From NCBI RefSeq assembly GCF_030056575.1, contig NZ_JASHHX010000001.1, positions 124,001 to 188,000 of the forward strand: a stretch of 64,000 nucleotides of DNA. The letters are read 5' to 3'. The notes below the pieces were generated by a model. It searched no databases. It saw nothing but the letters and a program-made list of their open reading frames with translations, and was not told where the DNA came from. Within the stretch, counting starts at the first letter, position 1, and each line of letters opens with the position of its first letter. Below, one piece after another: positions 1 through 8,611 of this stretch. The DNA is from Rhodoblastus sp. 17X3 (GTDB taxonomy: Bacteria; Pseudomonadota; Alphaproteobacteria; Rhizobiales; Beijerinckiaceae). The translations under genes and the position numbers were made by a program.

Positions 1-179
1 AGTCCGAGCAGCGCGATCATATAGGCGGTGATGCGGGCGTCGATGCGCGGCCACAGATCGCTGTCGGGCGGATAGAGCGTGTTGTCGAGATCGAAAACCC
101 AGGTCTCGACCTTTCTGAACATCTCGACCCGGCGGAAATCCGCCAGGCGAGGCGCGCCTTGTTCGCTTCGATCGGTCAC
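1..179 (-). CDS. Pyrimidine 5'-nucleotidase, HAD family (partial, 3' end outside window)
   Basis: Only the N-terminal part of the protein is inside the window. The reverse strand reads [15 protein letters not shown], the HAD motif I (DLDNTLYP) typical of the pyrimidine 5'-nucleotidase/SDT1 group, which dephosphorylates nucleoside monophosphates in the cytoplasm. The start at 179 is a GTG whose bases overlap the argB stop as GTGA, suggesting translational coupling; an in-frame ATG at 122 is the alternative and would lie directly before the conserved region. The position downstream of argB is common in Hyphomicrobiales. The truncation is only the window edge. Confidence 0.8.
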   Translation of the reverse strand, partial: MTDRSEQGAPRLADFRRVEMFRKVETWVFDLDNTLYPPDSDLWPRIDARITAYMIALLG

Positions 180-1081
180 CTTGTGATCAGCGTGCCCGCG
201 CCGTGATCGGTGAGCAGTTCGATCAGCACGGCGTGCGGGATCTTGCCGTCGAGGATGACGACGCCCTCGACGCCCTGCTCGATGGCGTAGATGCAGGTCT
301 CGACCTTGGGAATCATGCCGCCCGTGATGGTGCCGTCGGCGATGAGCGCCGGGATTTCGCTGATGCGCAACTGCTTGATGAGATGCTTGTTCTTGTCGAG
401 CACGCCGGGAACGTCGGTCAACAGAAGCAGGCGCTTGGCGCCGAGCGCCCCGGCGATGGCGCCGGCGAAGGTGTCGGCGTTGACGTTGAAGGTCTCGCCG
501 GCCGCGCCCTGCGCGATGGGGGCGAGCACCGGAATCAGCTCGCGCCCGAGCACCTGCTCCAGCACCGTGGAATCGACCTTGGACGGATCGCCGACGAAGC
601 CGAGGTCGACCGGGGCCTTGCCCTCCTGCTCGACCTTCACGACCTTCTGCGCCGTGACCATGTTGCCATCCTTGCCGCACAGGCCGATGGCGCGACCGCC
701 TTCATTATTGATGTAGCCGACAATCTGCTTGTTGATGGCGCCGGCGAGAACCATTTCAACCACTTCGACAGTGGCCTTGTCGGTCACGCGCAGGCCGTCG
801 GCGAATTCCGACTTGATGCCCAGCTTGTTGAGCATGGCGCCGATCTGGGGGCCGCCGCCGTGAACCACCACCGGATTGACGCCGGATTGTTCGAGCAGGA
901 CCATGTCGCGGGCGAAATTGCGCGCGGTCGCCTCGTCGCCCATGGCGTGGCCGCCATATTTCACCACGATGATGGTGTCATCGTAATGCAGCATGTGCGG
1001 GAGCGCCTGCATCAGGATCTTGGCCTGATCGATGGCGGCTGCCTGGTCGAGGGGGGCGGAGGGGACCGGGGCTTCGCTCAT
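176..1081 (-). CDS. argB: Acetylglutamate kinase
   Basis: The enzyme phosphorylates N-acetyl-L-glutamate with ATP, the second step of arginine synthesis. The 301-residue reading shows the amino-acid-kinase fold signatures VVKYGGHAM near the N-terminus, [10 protein letters not shown] after it, and GMIPKVETC with [10 protein letters not shown] near the C-terminus. The open frame continues upstream to 1156, but that start overlaps engB; the ATG at 1081 gives the usual family length of about 300 residues and a 31-base gap after engB. It is followed by the GTGA-overlapping nucleotidase, so engB, argB and the nucleotidase probably form one operon. Confidence 0.95.
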   Translation of the reverse strand: MSEAPVPSAPLDQAAAIDQAKILMQALPHMLHYDDTIIVVKYGGHAMGDEATARNFARDMVLLEQSGVNPVVVHGGGPQIGAMLNKLGIKSEFADGLRVTDKATVEVVEMVLAGAINKQIVGYINNEGGRAIGLCGKDGNMVTAQKVVKVEQEGKAPVDLGFVGDPSKVDSTVLEQVLGRELIPVLAPIAQGAAGETFNVNADTFAGAIAGALGAKRLLLLTDVPGVLDKNKHLIKQLRISEIPALIADGTITGGMIPKVETCIYAIEQGVEGVVILDGKIPHAVLIELLTDHGAGTLITR

Positions 1082-1112
1082 TTCTGCTGCCTTTTGATGG
1101 GGTGGCGCCTGT

Positions 1113-1805
1113 TTAGCCGATTTGGGCGGGCTGGAAAATCGTTCTGTCGCGTTCATACAGCAGCTGCGCGACCGCGGCGCGCAGATCCGACAGACCTTCG
1201 CCCTTGTGCGACGACAGGAATATGACGTCGGGATGGGCGGCGGGGTGTTCGCGCAGGATCGCCTTGGCGTCGGCGATGGTCTTTTCGACCTGGACCTGCT
1301 TCACCTCGTCGCGCTTGGTCAGGACCACCTGATAGGAGAGGGCGGCCTGATCGAGCTTTTTCAGCATGTCGCGATCGAGGTCCTTGACGCCGTGGCGGCC
1401 GTCGATCAGCACGAACACGCGGAGCAGGCTCGCCCGCCCGCGCAGGAAATCCTGCATCAGCTGGGTCCAGCCGGCGATCTTCTCCTTGGAGACGGCGGCG
1501 TAGCCATAGCCCGGCATGTCCACCAGACGCAGCAGCGGCTCCTTCGGGTCGGGGCCGAGCGCGAAGAAATTCAGCTGCTGGGTGCGGCCCGGCGTGTGCG
1601 AGGTGCGCGCCAGCGTCTTGCGGGTCGTGAGCGCGTTGAGCAACGACGACTTGCCGACATTGGAGCGGCCGGCGAAGGCAATCTCGACCGGCCCCATCGG
1701 CGGCAGGCCGTCGATCTTGTCGGCGGCCCAGATGAATTCGCAGTTCTGCGCAAACAGCTTGCGGCCGATTTCAGCGAAATCGAGGGCGGGTTCGGATTCT
1801 GTCAC
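1113..1805 (-). CDS. engB: Ribosome biogenesis GTP-binding protein YihA/YsxC/EngB
   Basis: This is a TrmE-Era-EngA-EngB-class GTPase of 230 residues needed for assembly of the large ribosomal subunit. G1 is [15 protein letters not shown]3 is DMPGYG, G4 is TKRD and G5 is the SSHKGEG segment, all in the expected order. The length fits the family (about 200-230). It lies between yidC and argB on the same strand, the standard position in this bacterial order. Confidence 0.95.
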   Translation of the reverse strand: MTESEPALDFAEIGRKLFAQNCEFIWAADKIDGLPPMGPVEIAFAGRSNVGKSSLLNALTTRKTLARTSHTPGRTQQLNFFALGPDPKEPLLRLVDMPGYGYAAVSKEKIAGWTQLMQDFLRGRASLLRVFVLIDGRHGVKDLDRDMLKKLDQAALSYQVVLTKRDEVKQVQVEKTIADAKAILREHPAAHPDVIFLSSHKGEGLSDLRAAVAQLLYERDRTIFQPAQIG

Positions 1806-1878
1806 GGAATGGCTCCGAAGGAAATACGACGCGCCTCGCCCAGTCCCTCTCCCCGCGCGGGCGGGGAGAGGGGGCGCG

Positions 1879-3705
1879 TCACGCCGCCTTGCGCGAAAAG
1901 GTCTTGCGCAGATTGTCGAACAATTCGACCTTCACGCCCGCCTGTTTCATGATCAGCGTCTGCTGAGCCACGGAGAGGACGTTGTTCCAGGTCCAGTAGA
2001 TGACCAGACCGGCCGGGAATGCGCCGAGCATGAAGGTGAAGATCACCGGCATCCACGCGAACATGGTCTTCTGCACCGGATCGGTCGGCTCGGGGTTCAT
2101 CTTCATCTGAACCCACATCGACACGCCCATGATCAGCGGCCAGACGCCGAGATGGAGCAGATGGCCGAACAGCGGCAGATGGGTCGGATCCACCGGCAGC
2201 AGCCCGAACAGGTTGAAGACATTGGTCGGGTCCGGCGCCGAAAGGTCCTTGATCCAGCCAAAGAAGGGCGCCTGGCGCATTTCGATGGCGACGAAGAGAA
2301 CCTTGTAGAGCGCGAAGAAGACCGGGATCTGCAGCAGAACCGGCAGACAGCCGGAGACGGGATTGATCTTCTCCCGCTTGTAAAGCTCCATCATCTCCTG
2401 CTGCTGCTTCACCTTGTCGTCGGGATAAAGCTCCTGCAGCGCCTTGATCTTGGGCTGCATCTCCTTCATCCGCGCCATGGACAGATAGGAGCGGTTGGCC
2501 AGCGGGAAGAACAGGCCCTTGACGACGAGGGTGATGATGAGGATGGCGACGCCGAAATTGCCGACGAGCTTGTAGATTTCCTCGAGCAGCCAGAACATCG
2601 GCCGGGTCAGGAAGTGGAAATAGCCCCAGTCGATCAGCATGTCGAGCTTCTTGATGCCGAGATCGTTCTGGTAATGATCGAGAACCTTGGATTCCTTGGC
2701 GCCCGCGAAGACGCGGGTGGTGAGGACCATGTTCTCGCCGGGCGCGAGCGTCTTGGCCTCGCCAAAGACGTCGGCCTGGTATTGCGGCGTCACGCCGGGG
2801 AATTCGCGGAACCAGCCTTTGTAATTCTCGGCCGAGTCGGGAATGATCGCCGTCGCCCAATATTTGTCGGTGAAGCCGAGCCAGCCGCCCTGGGCGTAGC
2901 CGTCGACCGGCAGCACCTTGGCGTTGTTGGTTTCCTTGGCGATCGCGGCATAGGTCAGCTCGGTCGAGGGCTGGTCGGCGCCGACCACGCCGATGAAGCC
3001 TTCATGCAGGACGGCGTAGCCCGAGGTCTTGGGCAGGCCCTGCCGGGTCGCGCCGGCGTTGGGGAACAGGGTGACCGCCTCCTTGCCGCGGTTCTCGATC
3101 GTATCCGCCACCGTGAACATGAAGAACTCGTCGACCGAGACCTTGCGCTTGAAGATCAGCCCATTGCCATTGTCGAAGGTCAGGGTGACGGGCGTGGCCG
3201 GGGTCAGCTTGTCGCCGTCGGCGGTCCAGACCGTGTCGGCCTTGGGCAGGCTGAGCGTCACGCCGCGCGAGGCGACATAGTTGAAGTCGATGAAATAGCC
3301 GTCCGGCGCGCCCGAGGGCGAAAGCAGGACGATGTTCGGGCTCTTGGGGTCGGTCGTCTCGCGATAGTTCTTGAGCGAGACATCGTCGAGCCGCGCGCCC
3401 TTGAGCGCGATCGAGCCGAACAGGTTCGGCGTCTCGAGAGCGATTCGCTTGCTCTGGGCGAGCGCCTCCTCGCGGGTCAGGGGCGTCGGCGCGGCCAGGC
3501 GTCCCGGCTCGCCGGCGGCGCCTGATTGAGCCGGATTGCCTGCGGCGCCTGGCTGGGCCGGATTGCCCGGCTCGATCTGGTTGAGCTGGTTCAGGGTCTG
3601 GCGCGCCTGCTGAACCTTGGGCGCGCCATAGAAATGGTTCCAGCCGAGGATGACCAGGAGCGACAGGCCCATGGCGATGAGGAGATTGCGGGAATCCTGC
3701 TGCAT
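1879..3705 (-). CDS. yidC: Membrane protein insertase YidC
   Basis: YidC inserts and folds inner-membrane proteins alone or with SecYEG. From the ATG at 3705 the protein has 608 residues, usual for alphaproteobacterial YidC with its large periplasmic domain. The N-terminal membrane anchor lies at about residues 8-25. A long periplasmic beta-rich region follows, and the conserved insertase core is C-terminal ([13 protein letters not shown], then helices including [16 protein letters not shown] and [13 protein letters not shown]). The frame is open further upstream to 3990, but that part is the antisense-like shadow of rnpA. The start sits 2 bases after the rnpA stop, so the two are cotranscribed. 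Confidence 0.96.
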   Translation of the reverse strand: MQQDSRNLLIAMGLSLLVILGWNHFYGAPKVQQARQTLNQLNQIEPGNPAQPGAAGNPAQSGAAGEPGRLAAPTPLTREEALAQSKRIALETPNLFGSIALKGARLDDVSLKNYRETTDPKSPNIVLLSPSGAPDGYFIDFNYVASRGVTLSLPKADTVWTADGDKLTPATPVTLTFDNGNGLIFKRKVSVDEFFMFTVADTIENRGKEAVTLFPNAGATRQGLPKTSGYAVLHEGFIGVVGADQPSTELTYAAIAKETNNAKVLPVDGYAQGGWLGFTDKYWATAIIPDSAENYKGWFREFPGVTPQYQADVFGEAKTLAPGENMVLTTRVFAGAKESKVLDHYQNDLGIKKLDMLIDWGYFHFLTRPMFWLLEEIYKLVGNFGVAILIITLVVKGLFFPLANRSYLSMARMKEMQPKIKALQELYPDDKVKQQQEMMELYKREKINPVSGCLPVLLQIPVFFALYKVLFVAIEMRQAPFFGWIKDLSAPDPTNVFNLFGLLPVDPTHLPLFGHLLHLGVWPLIMGVSMWVQMKMNPEPTDPVQKTMFAWMPVIFTFMLGAFPAGLVIYWTWNNVLSVAQQTLIMKQAGVKVELFDNLRKTFSRKAA

Positions 3706-3707
3706 GT

Positions 3708-4160
3708 TCAGAGGTCTTGCTTGCGGTCGGCGGCCTGTGCGGCGGGAGACCGGCCTGAGCCGGCCCGATGGATTTTCTTCAGGGCGCGGGCGAGTTCGCC
3801 GCGCAATTCGTCGAAGGGCGCGGCCAGGGCCTCGCGCCGCGCCGCGAGGACATAATCGCAGCGGAGCTGGAAAAGCGATTCGTCCGCCAGCCGGACCGCC
3901 TCGCGCAAGCGGCGCCGGATGCGGTTGCGGACGACCGAGTTGCCGACTTTCTTGGTGACGGTGAAACCGACGCGGGCCGATTCGACGCAATCCGGGGCGG
4001 GGTCGCGTTCACGCGCCTGCAGCACGAAGCTGTGCTGATGCTGGCGCCGCCCCTTGGCGGCGGAGACGAAATCGGCGCGCTTTTTCAGTCGCAAAACACC
4101 AAGACGCACGCCGGAGACGGCGTGCGTGGATAAGGTGTCGCCGTCTTCGGGACGGGTCAT
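3708..4160 (-). CDS. rnpA: Ribonuclease P protein component
   Basis: RnpA is the basic protein cofactor of RNase P, which trims the 5' leader of tRNA precursors. The 150-residue product contains the signature [20 protein letters not shown] (the RNR motif) and is rich in Arg and Lys. It is somewhat longer than the usual 115-130 residues because of N- and C-terminal extensions. It sits between rpmH and yidC, the classical order near the replication origin in many bacteria. Confidence 0.93.
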   Translation of the reverse strand: MTRPEDGDTLSTHAVSGVRLGVLRLKKRADFVSAAKGRRQHQHSFVLQARERDPAPDCVESARVGFTVTKKVGNSVVRNRIRRRLREAVRLADESLFQLRCDYVLAARREALAAPFDELRGELARALKKIHRAGSGRSPAAQAADRKQDL

Positions 4161-4191
4161 GGCGAAAGCCGGGCGCGCCGGCGTCGCGGCG

Positions 4192-4326
4192 TCAGGCCGA
4201 GAGACGCTTGCGGCCGCGGGCGCGGCGGGCGGCGACGACCTTGCGTCCGCCGACGGTGGCCATGCGCGCGCGGAAGCCGTGACGGCGCTTGCGCACGAGT
4301 TTGGAAGGTTGATAGGTCCGCTTCAC
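4192..4326 (-). CDS. rpmH: 50S ribosomal protein L34
   Basis: The 44-residue protein begins [18 protein letters not shown] and ends [11 protein letters not shown], the near-invariant L34 sequence. The start is a GTG at 4326, preceded by a GGAG element about 9 bases upstream. It is the first gene of the rpmH-rnpA-yidC-engB-argB run, so the promoter should lie in the 287-base gap up to the tRNA at 4614, where I see no other gene. Confidence 0.96.
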   Translation of the reverse strand: MKRTYQPSKLVRKRRHGFRARMATVGGRKVVAARRARGRKRLSA

Positions 4327-4613
4327 GGGTCTGCTCCGGTTTGTCTGGGCGCGTCGACAAGGCCGGACGCCGCCATATTTTAAAAGGTTCGCGCTTGCCG
4401 CTCTTGCTCGCCGCCTTTGATCAGCGCCAATAACAAGAAACGACCACGGCGCGAAGCCGAAAATCGCGAGCGGCGTTATAGAGTCATGGTCCGCCAAAAG
4501 TCAACGCGAGGGAAATGAATTTGGCGCCGCCATGCATCTTTGCCTATTGCCAAGCCCGCCGAGAGCGGTTAAACACCGCGCCACTCGCCGGCCCGCTTGG
4601 TCCGACGCGTGAT

Positions 4614-4690
4614 GCGCCCGTAGCTCAGCTGGATAGAGCACTAGACTACGAATCTAGGGGTCAGAGGTTCGAATCCTTTCGGGCGCGCCA
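4614..4690 (+). tRNA. tRNA-Arg (anticodon ACG), CCA encoded
   Basis: The 77 bases form a cloverleaf: acceptor GCGCCCG/CGGGCGC, D arm with AGCTCAGCTGGATAGAGC, anticodon stem CTAGA/TCTAG around loop CTACGAA (anticodon ACG), T arm with GGTTCGAATCC, and a genomic CCA at 4688-4690. It is the integration target of the element that follows: the 3' part is duplicated at 20002-20056. Confidence 0.97.
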
Positions 4691-4692
4691 TT
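4638..4692 (+). repeat. attL, 55-bp copy inside the intact tRNA-Arg
   Basis: These 55 bases, from the anticodon arm of the tRNA through CCA plus TT, are identical to 20002-20056. Identity stops on both sides (A versus G before, A versus T after). Because the intact tRNA is here, integration left the tRNA functional. Confidence 0.95.
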
Positions 4693-4712
4693 AAAATCAA
4701 AGAGTTACGAAG

Positions 4713-4743
4713 AAAAAGCCGGAGCGTATCGCCTCCGGTTTTT
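4713..4743 (+). terminator. Rho-independent terminator just inside attL
   Basis: An AAAAAGCCGGAG arm pairs with CTCCGGTTTTT around a short GCGTATCGC middle and ends in a T run. It lies 23 bases after the tRNA and inside the element, so the element supplies a terminator for the tRNA transcript. Confidence 0.8.
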
Positions 4744-4747
4744 CTTT

Positions 4748-4767
4748 GGGGTAACTCCTAGGGTAAC
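4748..4767. repeat. Paired GGGTAAC repeats beside attL (possible integrase arm sites)
   Basis: GGGTAAC occurs at 4748-4754 and again at 4761-4767, 13 bases apart. The same heptamer in either orientation recurs three times beside attR, as expected for arm-type binding sites of a lambda/P4-class integrase. The function is inferred. Confidence 0.5.
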
Positions 4768-4839
4768 GATTGGCGCTCAAATCCCGCCTGCCCCGTCGAC
4801 GACAGTAGCAGGCCTGCAGACTCAGGACATTGCCGGCGC

Positions 4840-5133
4840 TTACTCGGCCTGTTTGTCTCTAATGCGCGCCGTGACCTCTGCGAAGGATGGGCGCTGTCCT
4901 TGCGATGAGGCTTTCAGGGCTGATCTCAAGAATCGAACCGGGAAACACATCGCCTCGACGTTCGACGACCTGATCTCCGTGGGGCGACCTGCGCCAGTCG
5001 CAATGCCTCGCTCGACCTCCGCGAGCATGAGGCCCACCTCTTCCTCGTCGAGAACTTTCTTGTCCACGAGCGCCTGAAAAAGCGCGGCAAGCACGGCATA
5101 GACGCCTTCGAGCTGCAAATTCGCTGTGTTCAT
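4840..5133 (-). CDS. Hypothetical protein, 97 residues
   Basis: I do not recognise a family. The product is soluble, begins MNTANLQLEGVYAVLAAL and has an acidic/hydrophobic helical first half (LVDKKVLDEEEVGLMLAEV), followed by a more basic tail. There is no signal peptide or membrane span. It is the first cargo gene inside attL, on the minus strand, and stands alone. Codon use looks normal for the window, so I consider it probably real but unproven. Confidence 0.5.
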   Translation of the reverse strand: MNTANLQLEGVYAVLAALFQALVDKKVLDEEEVGLMLAEVERGIATGAGRPTEIRSSNVEAMCFPVRFLRSALKASSQGQRPSFAEVTARIRDKQAE

Positions 5134-5300
5134 GGGGGTGTTCCCGTCGTTTGGAAAACTTGGGCGAATTGTCCTATCGTCCCGAAGATAGCACCGAATC
5201 CTTACAGTCGTTCATCAGCGCCGCACCAGCGACCTCCTCGGCCGCGATGGTCGCTCCGAACGCCGCCTTCAGTTTGTCGCGGACGCCGGCCGATAGCGAA

Positions 5301-5375
5301 AAACCCCGCAACCGGTTTTCACCGTGCGGGGCCTGATCCTTGGCGGCTGTACATCCGAGCGCGCCTTGGAATTGA
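5301..5375. repeat. 75-bp dispersed hairpin repeat, copy 1
   Basis: This copy aligns without gaps to 37916-37990. It opens with a stem-loop, CCCCGCAACCGGT pairing imperfectly with ACCGTGCGGGG around a TTTC loop, and ends with GGCGGCTGTACATCCGAG and a CCTTGGAATTGA tail. A decayed third copy is at 6309-6351. It occupies most of the 280-base gap between 5134 and 5414. Confidence 0.85.
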
Positions 5376-5414
5376 AGTCAGCTTAACCGGCGCTTGTGTC
5401 ATTATGAAGGCTCG

Positions 5415-5657
5415 TCACTCCACATAGGCGCAATCGGCCCCGTTGATGATTCCAGTTTGCTCGGCGAGGCCATCCGCATCCCCAATCCCGCTCTCGTCTT
5501 CTTCGTCAAGATCATCTTCGCGATCAGGTTCCTCCTCGAAGTCGTCGTCGCCATCGATCTCGTCGAGGAGCAGGATCAGGCTCTCGATCGCGTCCTCGAT
5601 CAGCCGGCGCATCCCTGGCCGGAACTCGATGAAGGTGCGGGGCGTGGGGCTATTCAT
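5415..5657 (-). CDS. Small highly acidic hypothetical protein
   Basis: From the ATG at 5657, which has a GGAG element 6 bases upstream, the product has 80 residues. The N-terminal part (TFIEFRPGMRRLIEDAIESL) looks like an amphipathic helix. The second half is an Asp/Glu-rich stretch with several runs of acidic residues. No membrane span or catalytic motif is visible. The frame could start at 5678, but that start lacks a ribosome site. Function unknown. Confidence 0.55.
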   Translation of the reverse strand: MNSPTPRTFIEFRPGMRRLIEDAIESLILLLDEIDGDDDFEEEPDREDDLDEEDESGIGDADGLAEQTGIINGADCAYVE

Positions 5658-5820
5658 CGCTCGCTCCAGCCTTTTCATAAAGCTCGTAATAGGTTTTCAT
5701 CGCTGCGGTCGCCCAGCATCGTTCGCGGCGGAAAACGATCTTGACATCCCGCGAGGCGAGGCTCAGCCTTCGATGCTTATTTCCCAAGCACAGTAAAAAA
5801 AAGCAATCGTGGAGGGAATC

Positions 5821-6189
5821 ATGGTCTCCGAAACGCTGGACATCAACGCGCTGACGCGAGACGATAATCAGGATCCGGACTTTCCCGATGCGCCGAGCGC
5901 GTGGACGCGGCAGGCGGCAGAAGAAACCGCCAAAGAGGAAGGGCTGAAGCTTACCGACGCACATTGCGAATTGATACGGGCGCTGCAATACTATTATGCG
6001 CGCCATGACGAGCCCGTGATCAACATGCGCGAACTGCACGATGCGCTGGACGAGAAATTCCACTTCCTCGGCGGCCTCAAATATCTATACGAGATCCTCC
6101 CCGGCGGGCCGATTGCGCAAGGTTGCAGGCTGGCTGGGTTGAAGGCTCCGTTTATGGCGACCGACAACAGTTTCGGCAGCGTAGCCTGA
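5821..6189 (+). CDS. DsrC/TusE-family sulfur-carrier-like protein lacking the penultimate Cys
   Basis: DsrC/TusE proteins carry persulfide or trisulfide on C-terminal cysteines in tRNA thiolation or sulfur oxidation. The 122-residue product has the family core: DAPSAWTRQAAEETAKEEG, LTDAHCELIRALQYYY, and a C-terminal GPIAQGCRLAGLKAP arm. The arm keeps the upstream Cys (CysB position), but the residue 11 positions later, where the essential CysA should be, is Ala, and the tail ends in DNSFGSVA. It is therefore unlikely to act as a normal TusE or DsrC. The start at 5821 is chosen over a GTG at 5809 because GGAGG lies just upstream. It is element cargo, followed by a terminator at 6224. Confidence 0.85.
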   Translation: MVSETLDINALTRDDNQDPDFPDAPSAWTRQAAEETAKEEGLKLTDAHCELIRALQYYYARHDEPVINMRELHDALDEKFHFLGGLKYLYEILPGGPIAQGCRLAGLKAPFMATDNSFGSVA

Positions 6190-6223
6190 GCTGCTGACGC
6201 AAGACCTTGAACTGGCAAACGAT

Positions 6224-6251
6224 AAGCCCCCGGCAAAACCGGGGGCTTTTT
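6224..6251 (+). terminator. Rho-independent terminator after the DsrC-like gene
   Basis: AAGCCCCCGG and CCGGGGGCTT form a perfect 10-bp stem around CAAAA, followed by TTT, 35 bases after the DsrC-like stop codon. The rest of the 6190-6509 gap holds only a decayed repeat copy. Confidence 0.9.
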
Positions 6252-6308
6252 AATGAGCGCCGCGCGAGCGTTTTCAAGCCGGCCCACCGCGATCGATCGA
6301 AAACGCGC

Positions 6309-6351
6309 CGTGCGGGGCCTGCTCCTTGGCTGCTGTACAATCGAGCTCGCC
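6309..6351. repeat. Decayed third copy of the dispersed hairpin repeat
   Basis: The stretch beginning CGTGCGGGGCCTGCTCCTTG, followed by GCTGCTGTACAATCGAGCTC, matches the right part of the repeats at 5301 and 37916 with a few substitutions. The left hairpin arm is not recognisable. Confidence 0.7.
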
Positions 6352-6509
6352 CAGAGCGCGGCCGCTGAATCTTCATTCTTCAATAGCGCCAGAAGCTCTG
6401 CCATTGACCACCGGACTTTTCACTCGGATGGGAACCAAACGCCTCTTAATGAGCTTGTTGAGCCAACGGAGTCGGCCGCCGCAGAACAACTCATAGTGGA
6501 GGACGCGAC

Positions 6510-6878
6510 ATGGTTGGCAAGCTCGAATGCAAACACATCGACAAGCCCGACGAGACACGCCTATTCAAGGATGGGAAGGGCAAAGTTGAAGTCGTCACAC
6601 TTGGCGATCATACCTTCGGCCGTGGTGTCTTTGAGCCCGGTTGGCGCTGGTCGCAACACGTCAAGCCGATTGCCGGAACTCCATCCTGCCAAGCTTCACA
6701 CACCGGCTATGTCCTTGAAGGTCATATGGTGGTGAAGATGGATGACGGCGCTCAGATCGAATACGGCCCCGGCGACGCCTTTTACATGCCGCCTGGCCAC
6801 GATGCGTGGATTGTTGGCGACCAACGCTGCGTATTGATCGACTTTACCGGCGTAGCGAAATACGCGAAGCCTGCCTGA
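6510..6878 (+). CDS. Cupin-domain protein
   Basis: This is a single small beta-barrel of 122 residues. The cupin motifs are GRGVFEPGWRWSQHV (motif 1 region) and YGPGDAFYMPPGHDAW (motif 2, PGDxFxxPxGHxxW). The protein is soluble and likely metal-binding through His residues. The first cupin motif is weakly supplied with ligands (one clear His after GWRW), so the metal site may be incomplete. Many such one-domain cupins are of unknown substrate, and no neighbour points to a pathway. It stands alone as element cargo, convergent with the 7002-8016 pair. Confidence 0.8.
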   Translation: MVGKLECKHIDKPDETRLFKDGKGKVEVVTLGDHTFGRGVFEPGWRWSQHVKPIAGTPSCQASHTGYVLEGHMVVKMDDGAQIEYGPGDAFYMPPGHDAWIVGDQRCVLIDFTGVAKYAKPA

Positions 6879-6942
6879 AGGGCGCAACGGTTAACGATGG
6901 GCATATCGCTCGAAACTCGAATGGTCGTTCCGCTTAACAAAA

Positions 6943-6971
6943 ACGCCCGCCAGTGCATCCGTGGCGGGCGT
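6943..6971. terminator. Convergent hairpin, likely bidirectional terminator
   Basis: ACGCCCGCCA and TGGCGGGCGT make a perfect 10-bp stem around GTGCATCCG. It lies between the convergent cupin gene and the gene ending at 7002. A related hairpin with the same loop is at 10067-10094. Confidence 0.65.
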
Positions 6972-7001
6972 CAGTTGGCATGAGCCGTCGGGTAGGAAAG
7001 C

Positions 7002-7322
7002 TCAGCTTGGACTCAAAGTGGGGGTGCTTTTTTCCTTCGACAAGGGCGCCACCGCTACGGCGTCATCATAGGCCTTGTGATATTGCGTGTGCGCCTCGCG
7101 GATTAGATCTTCAACGTGATTGATCGAAAACATCAGCACTTTCAAGAACTCGCTGCTGATCACGATTTTTCGGTCGCCGTCGCCCCCCACGTCTTCAGCG
7201 ACATGGCGAACCTGGTCTTCAGCAAACTGGGTCAAAAGAACGGACATATTGAGAGCATTGAAGATTGGCATTTCCAGGCGGCGGAAAGCGTCCGCAAGGT
7301 GCTCGTCATTCGGATAGGCCAT
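7002..7322 (-). CDS. Hypothetical protein, 106 residues
   Basis: I do not recognise a family. The product is mostly helical (MAYPNDEHLADAFRRLEM, then VLLTQFAEDQVRHVAEDV) with no membrane span, and ends in a polar Lys/Ser/Thr-rich tail. A strong GAGGAG ribosome site lies before the ATG. It begins 10 bases after the stop of the Tat-exported protein gene at 7333-8016, so the two are probably one transcript under control of the operator at 8051. Confidence 0.6.
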   Translation of the reverse strand: MAYPNDEHLADAFRRLEMPIFNALNMSVLLTQFAEDQVRHVAEDVGGDGDRKIVISSEFLKVLMFSINHVEDLIREAHTQYHKAYDDAVAVAPLSKEKSTPTLSPS

Positions 7323-7332
7323 GGAACTCTCC

Positions 7333-8016
7333 TCAAACTGTCAAAGTGGGGCGGACGAACGACTGAAGCAGCGGCATCAGAAGATCCTCGTCGTGTATCT
7401 CATCCTTGAGTGGTGACGACATAACGTATTCAACCTTGATCCGCGCCTCCTCGATGTCGCGGCATTGGTAGGCCAGAAGGATGATGGTCAGTTCCCTTTC
7501 TGCGTCGTTCGTCTCTTGCCAACGCCGGTTGGCGGCGCTGAGCCCGAACGCTTCCTTGCGAGCTTCATCGGCGGCGAAATTCACATCGAGGGTGGCGATG
7601 CGTTCGACCTCCTTGGCGTCGATCGCTGCCAGCGCCTGTTCGGCTGCTGTCGGGTCAAGGCGGACGAGTCCCGACAGCTTCTTGCGCTGTTCTTCGAAAT
7701 CGTCGGCGATGCCCTTCTTACAAAAATCATAGCCGTAGGTGAGCTCGTAGCTGCGGCCTGGACCGGCCGGCGTCAGCACAGGATCTGGGTATGCTTCATC
7801 ATATCGATCCTGCGTCGCCTCCTGGAGATCGATGGCCTCGCAAAACGCCTCGCGCGCCGCCCGGTGTTTGGCGATCAGGCTGAGCAGATCGGAAGCTTCA
7901 GTGCCGTGCGCAGCGGCGGAGATCGCGCCGAACACGGTTGCAGCTGATCCGGCGGCAAGGAATAGGCGGCGAGAAGGCAAGCCGGTAGCGCTTGCCGAAA
8001 TGGTGTTTTTCGACAT
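7333..8016 (-). CDS. Tat-exported hypothetical protein
   Basis: From the ATG at 8016 (AGGGAG upstream) the product has 227 residues. It starts with a twin-arginine signal: LPSRRLFLAAGSAATVFGAI ends near an A-x-A type site (SAAAHG), predicting export in folded form to the periplasm. The mature part is helical and rich in Glu, Asp and Ala, with no recognisable catalytic motif. The longer open frame to 8058 would put 14 residues before the signal and overlaps the operator palindrome. It is divergent from the XRE regulator at 8090 and upstream of 7002-7322. Function unknown. Confidence 0.65.
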   Translation of the reverse strand: MSKNTISASATGLPSRRLFLAAGSAATVFGAISAAAHGTEASDLLSLIAKHRAAREAFCEAIDLQEATQDRYDEAYPDPVLTPAGPGRSYELTYGYDFCKKGIADDFEEQRKKLSGLVRLDPTAAEQALAAIDAKEVERIATLDVNFAADEARKEAFGLSAANRRWQETNDAERELTIILLAYQCRDIEEARIKVEYVMSSPLKDEIHDEDLLMPLLQSFVRPTLTV

Positions 8017-8050
8017 GGGTTGCTCCCTAAGAGCAGCTTGTGATACAAAA

Positions 8051-8072
8051 TGGATCATACATTAATGATCCA
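8051..8072. promoter_or_regulatory. Palindromic operator between divergent genes
   Basis: TGGATCAT and ATGATCCA are perfect 8-base inverted arms separated by ACATTA. The palindrome lies 18 bases upstream of the XRE gene and 35 bases upstream of the divergent Tat-protein gene. It is a natural autoregulatory operator for the 80-residue HTH protein; the binding itself is inferred. Confidence 0.6.
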
Positions 8073-8089
8073 AAATTGGTCAAGACTCG

Positions 8090-8332
8090 ATGACGAAAAT
8101 TAATCAGGTAAGGGCGGCTCGCGGTCTTATTGGCTGGTCGCAAACACAGCTTGCGGAAGCTGCCGGCCTGTCCTTGCCGACCGTAAAACGCTTCGAGACG
8201 GACAATGGCGTGAAAGTTTCGGGCGACGCAGTTTCGAAGATGGTCGCCGCGCTAGAAGCCGCGGGCGTCGAGTTCATCGCGGAGAATGGCGGCGGCGCGG
8301 GGGTGAGGCTCAGAAAGTCCATGATCAACTAG
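8090..8332 (+). CDS. Small XRE-family helix-turn-helix regulator
   Basis: The 80-residue product is essentially one HTH domain: NQVRAARGLIGWSQTQLAEA, then AGLSLPTVKRFE as the recognition helix region, and a C-terminal VSKMVAALEAAGVEFIAENG typical of short phage-type Cro/CI-like regulators. It acts as a cytoplasmic DNA-binding protein. It is divergent from the Tat-protein operon, with a 22-base palindrome between them, so autoregulation plus control of 7002-8016 is likely. Confidence 0.85.
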   Translation: MTKINQVRAARGLIGWSQTQLAEAAGLSLPTVKRFETDNGVKVSGDAVSKMVAALEAAGVEFIAENGGGAGVRLRKSMIN

Positions 8333-8611
8333 GCTTGCGGCCATTCTACCGCTTGTCATCGATCTGACCTTCAAGTCTTCGACAAGCAAATAGCCTGCCG
8401 TTTAGCTCTAGGTTTCTACGCCTGATCAAGTATTGGTCATTTTTTTGCCTGTAAAATAAACAACAAAAATGATACCCTCCCGCATTCGTGATGTGCGAAA
8501 GCGACCACTGCGCGTTAATATTTTAGAGGACGTAGGAATTTGGCGCCGGTCGCTTGGTCGGACGGCGCGGCACGCTTGGCCTTTGCAACTGTATTCTCGC
8601 AGGAGGTTGAA

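Noticed and set aside
203-1225. Long plus-strand open frame opposite argB
   Set aside because: High-GC shadow of argB: composition dominated by Asp, Gly and Leu, no ribosome site, no family similarity.
1516-3525. 669-residue plus-strand frame opposite yidC
   Set aside because: Antisense shadow of a well-supported yidC and engB; low-complexity Arg/Asp/Leu sequence.
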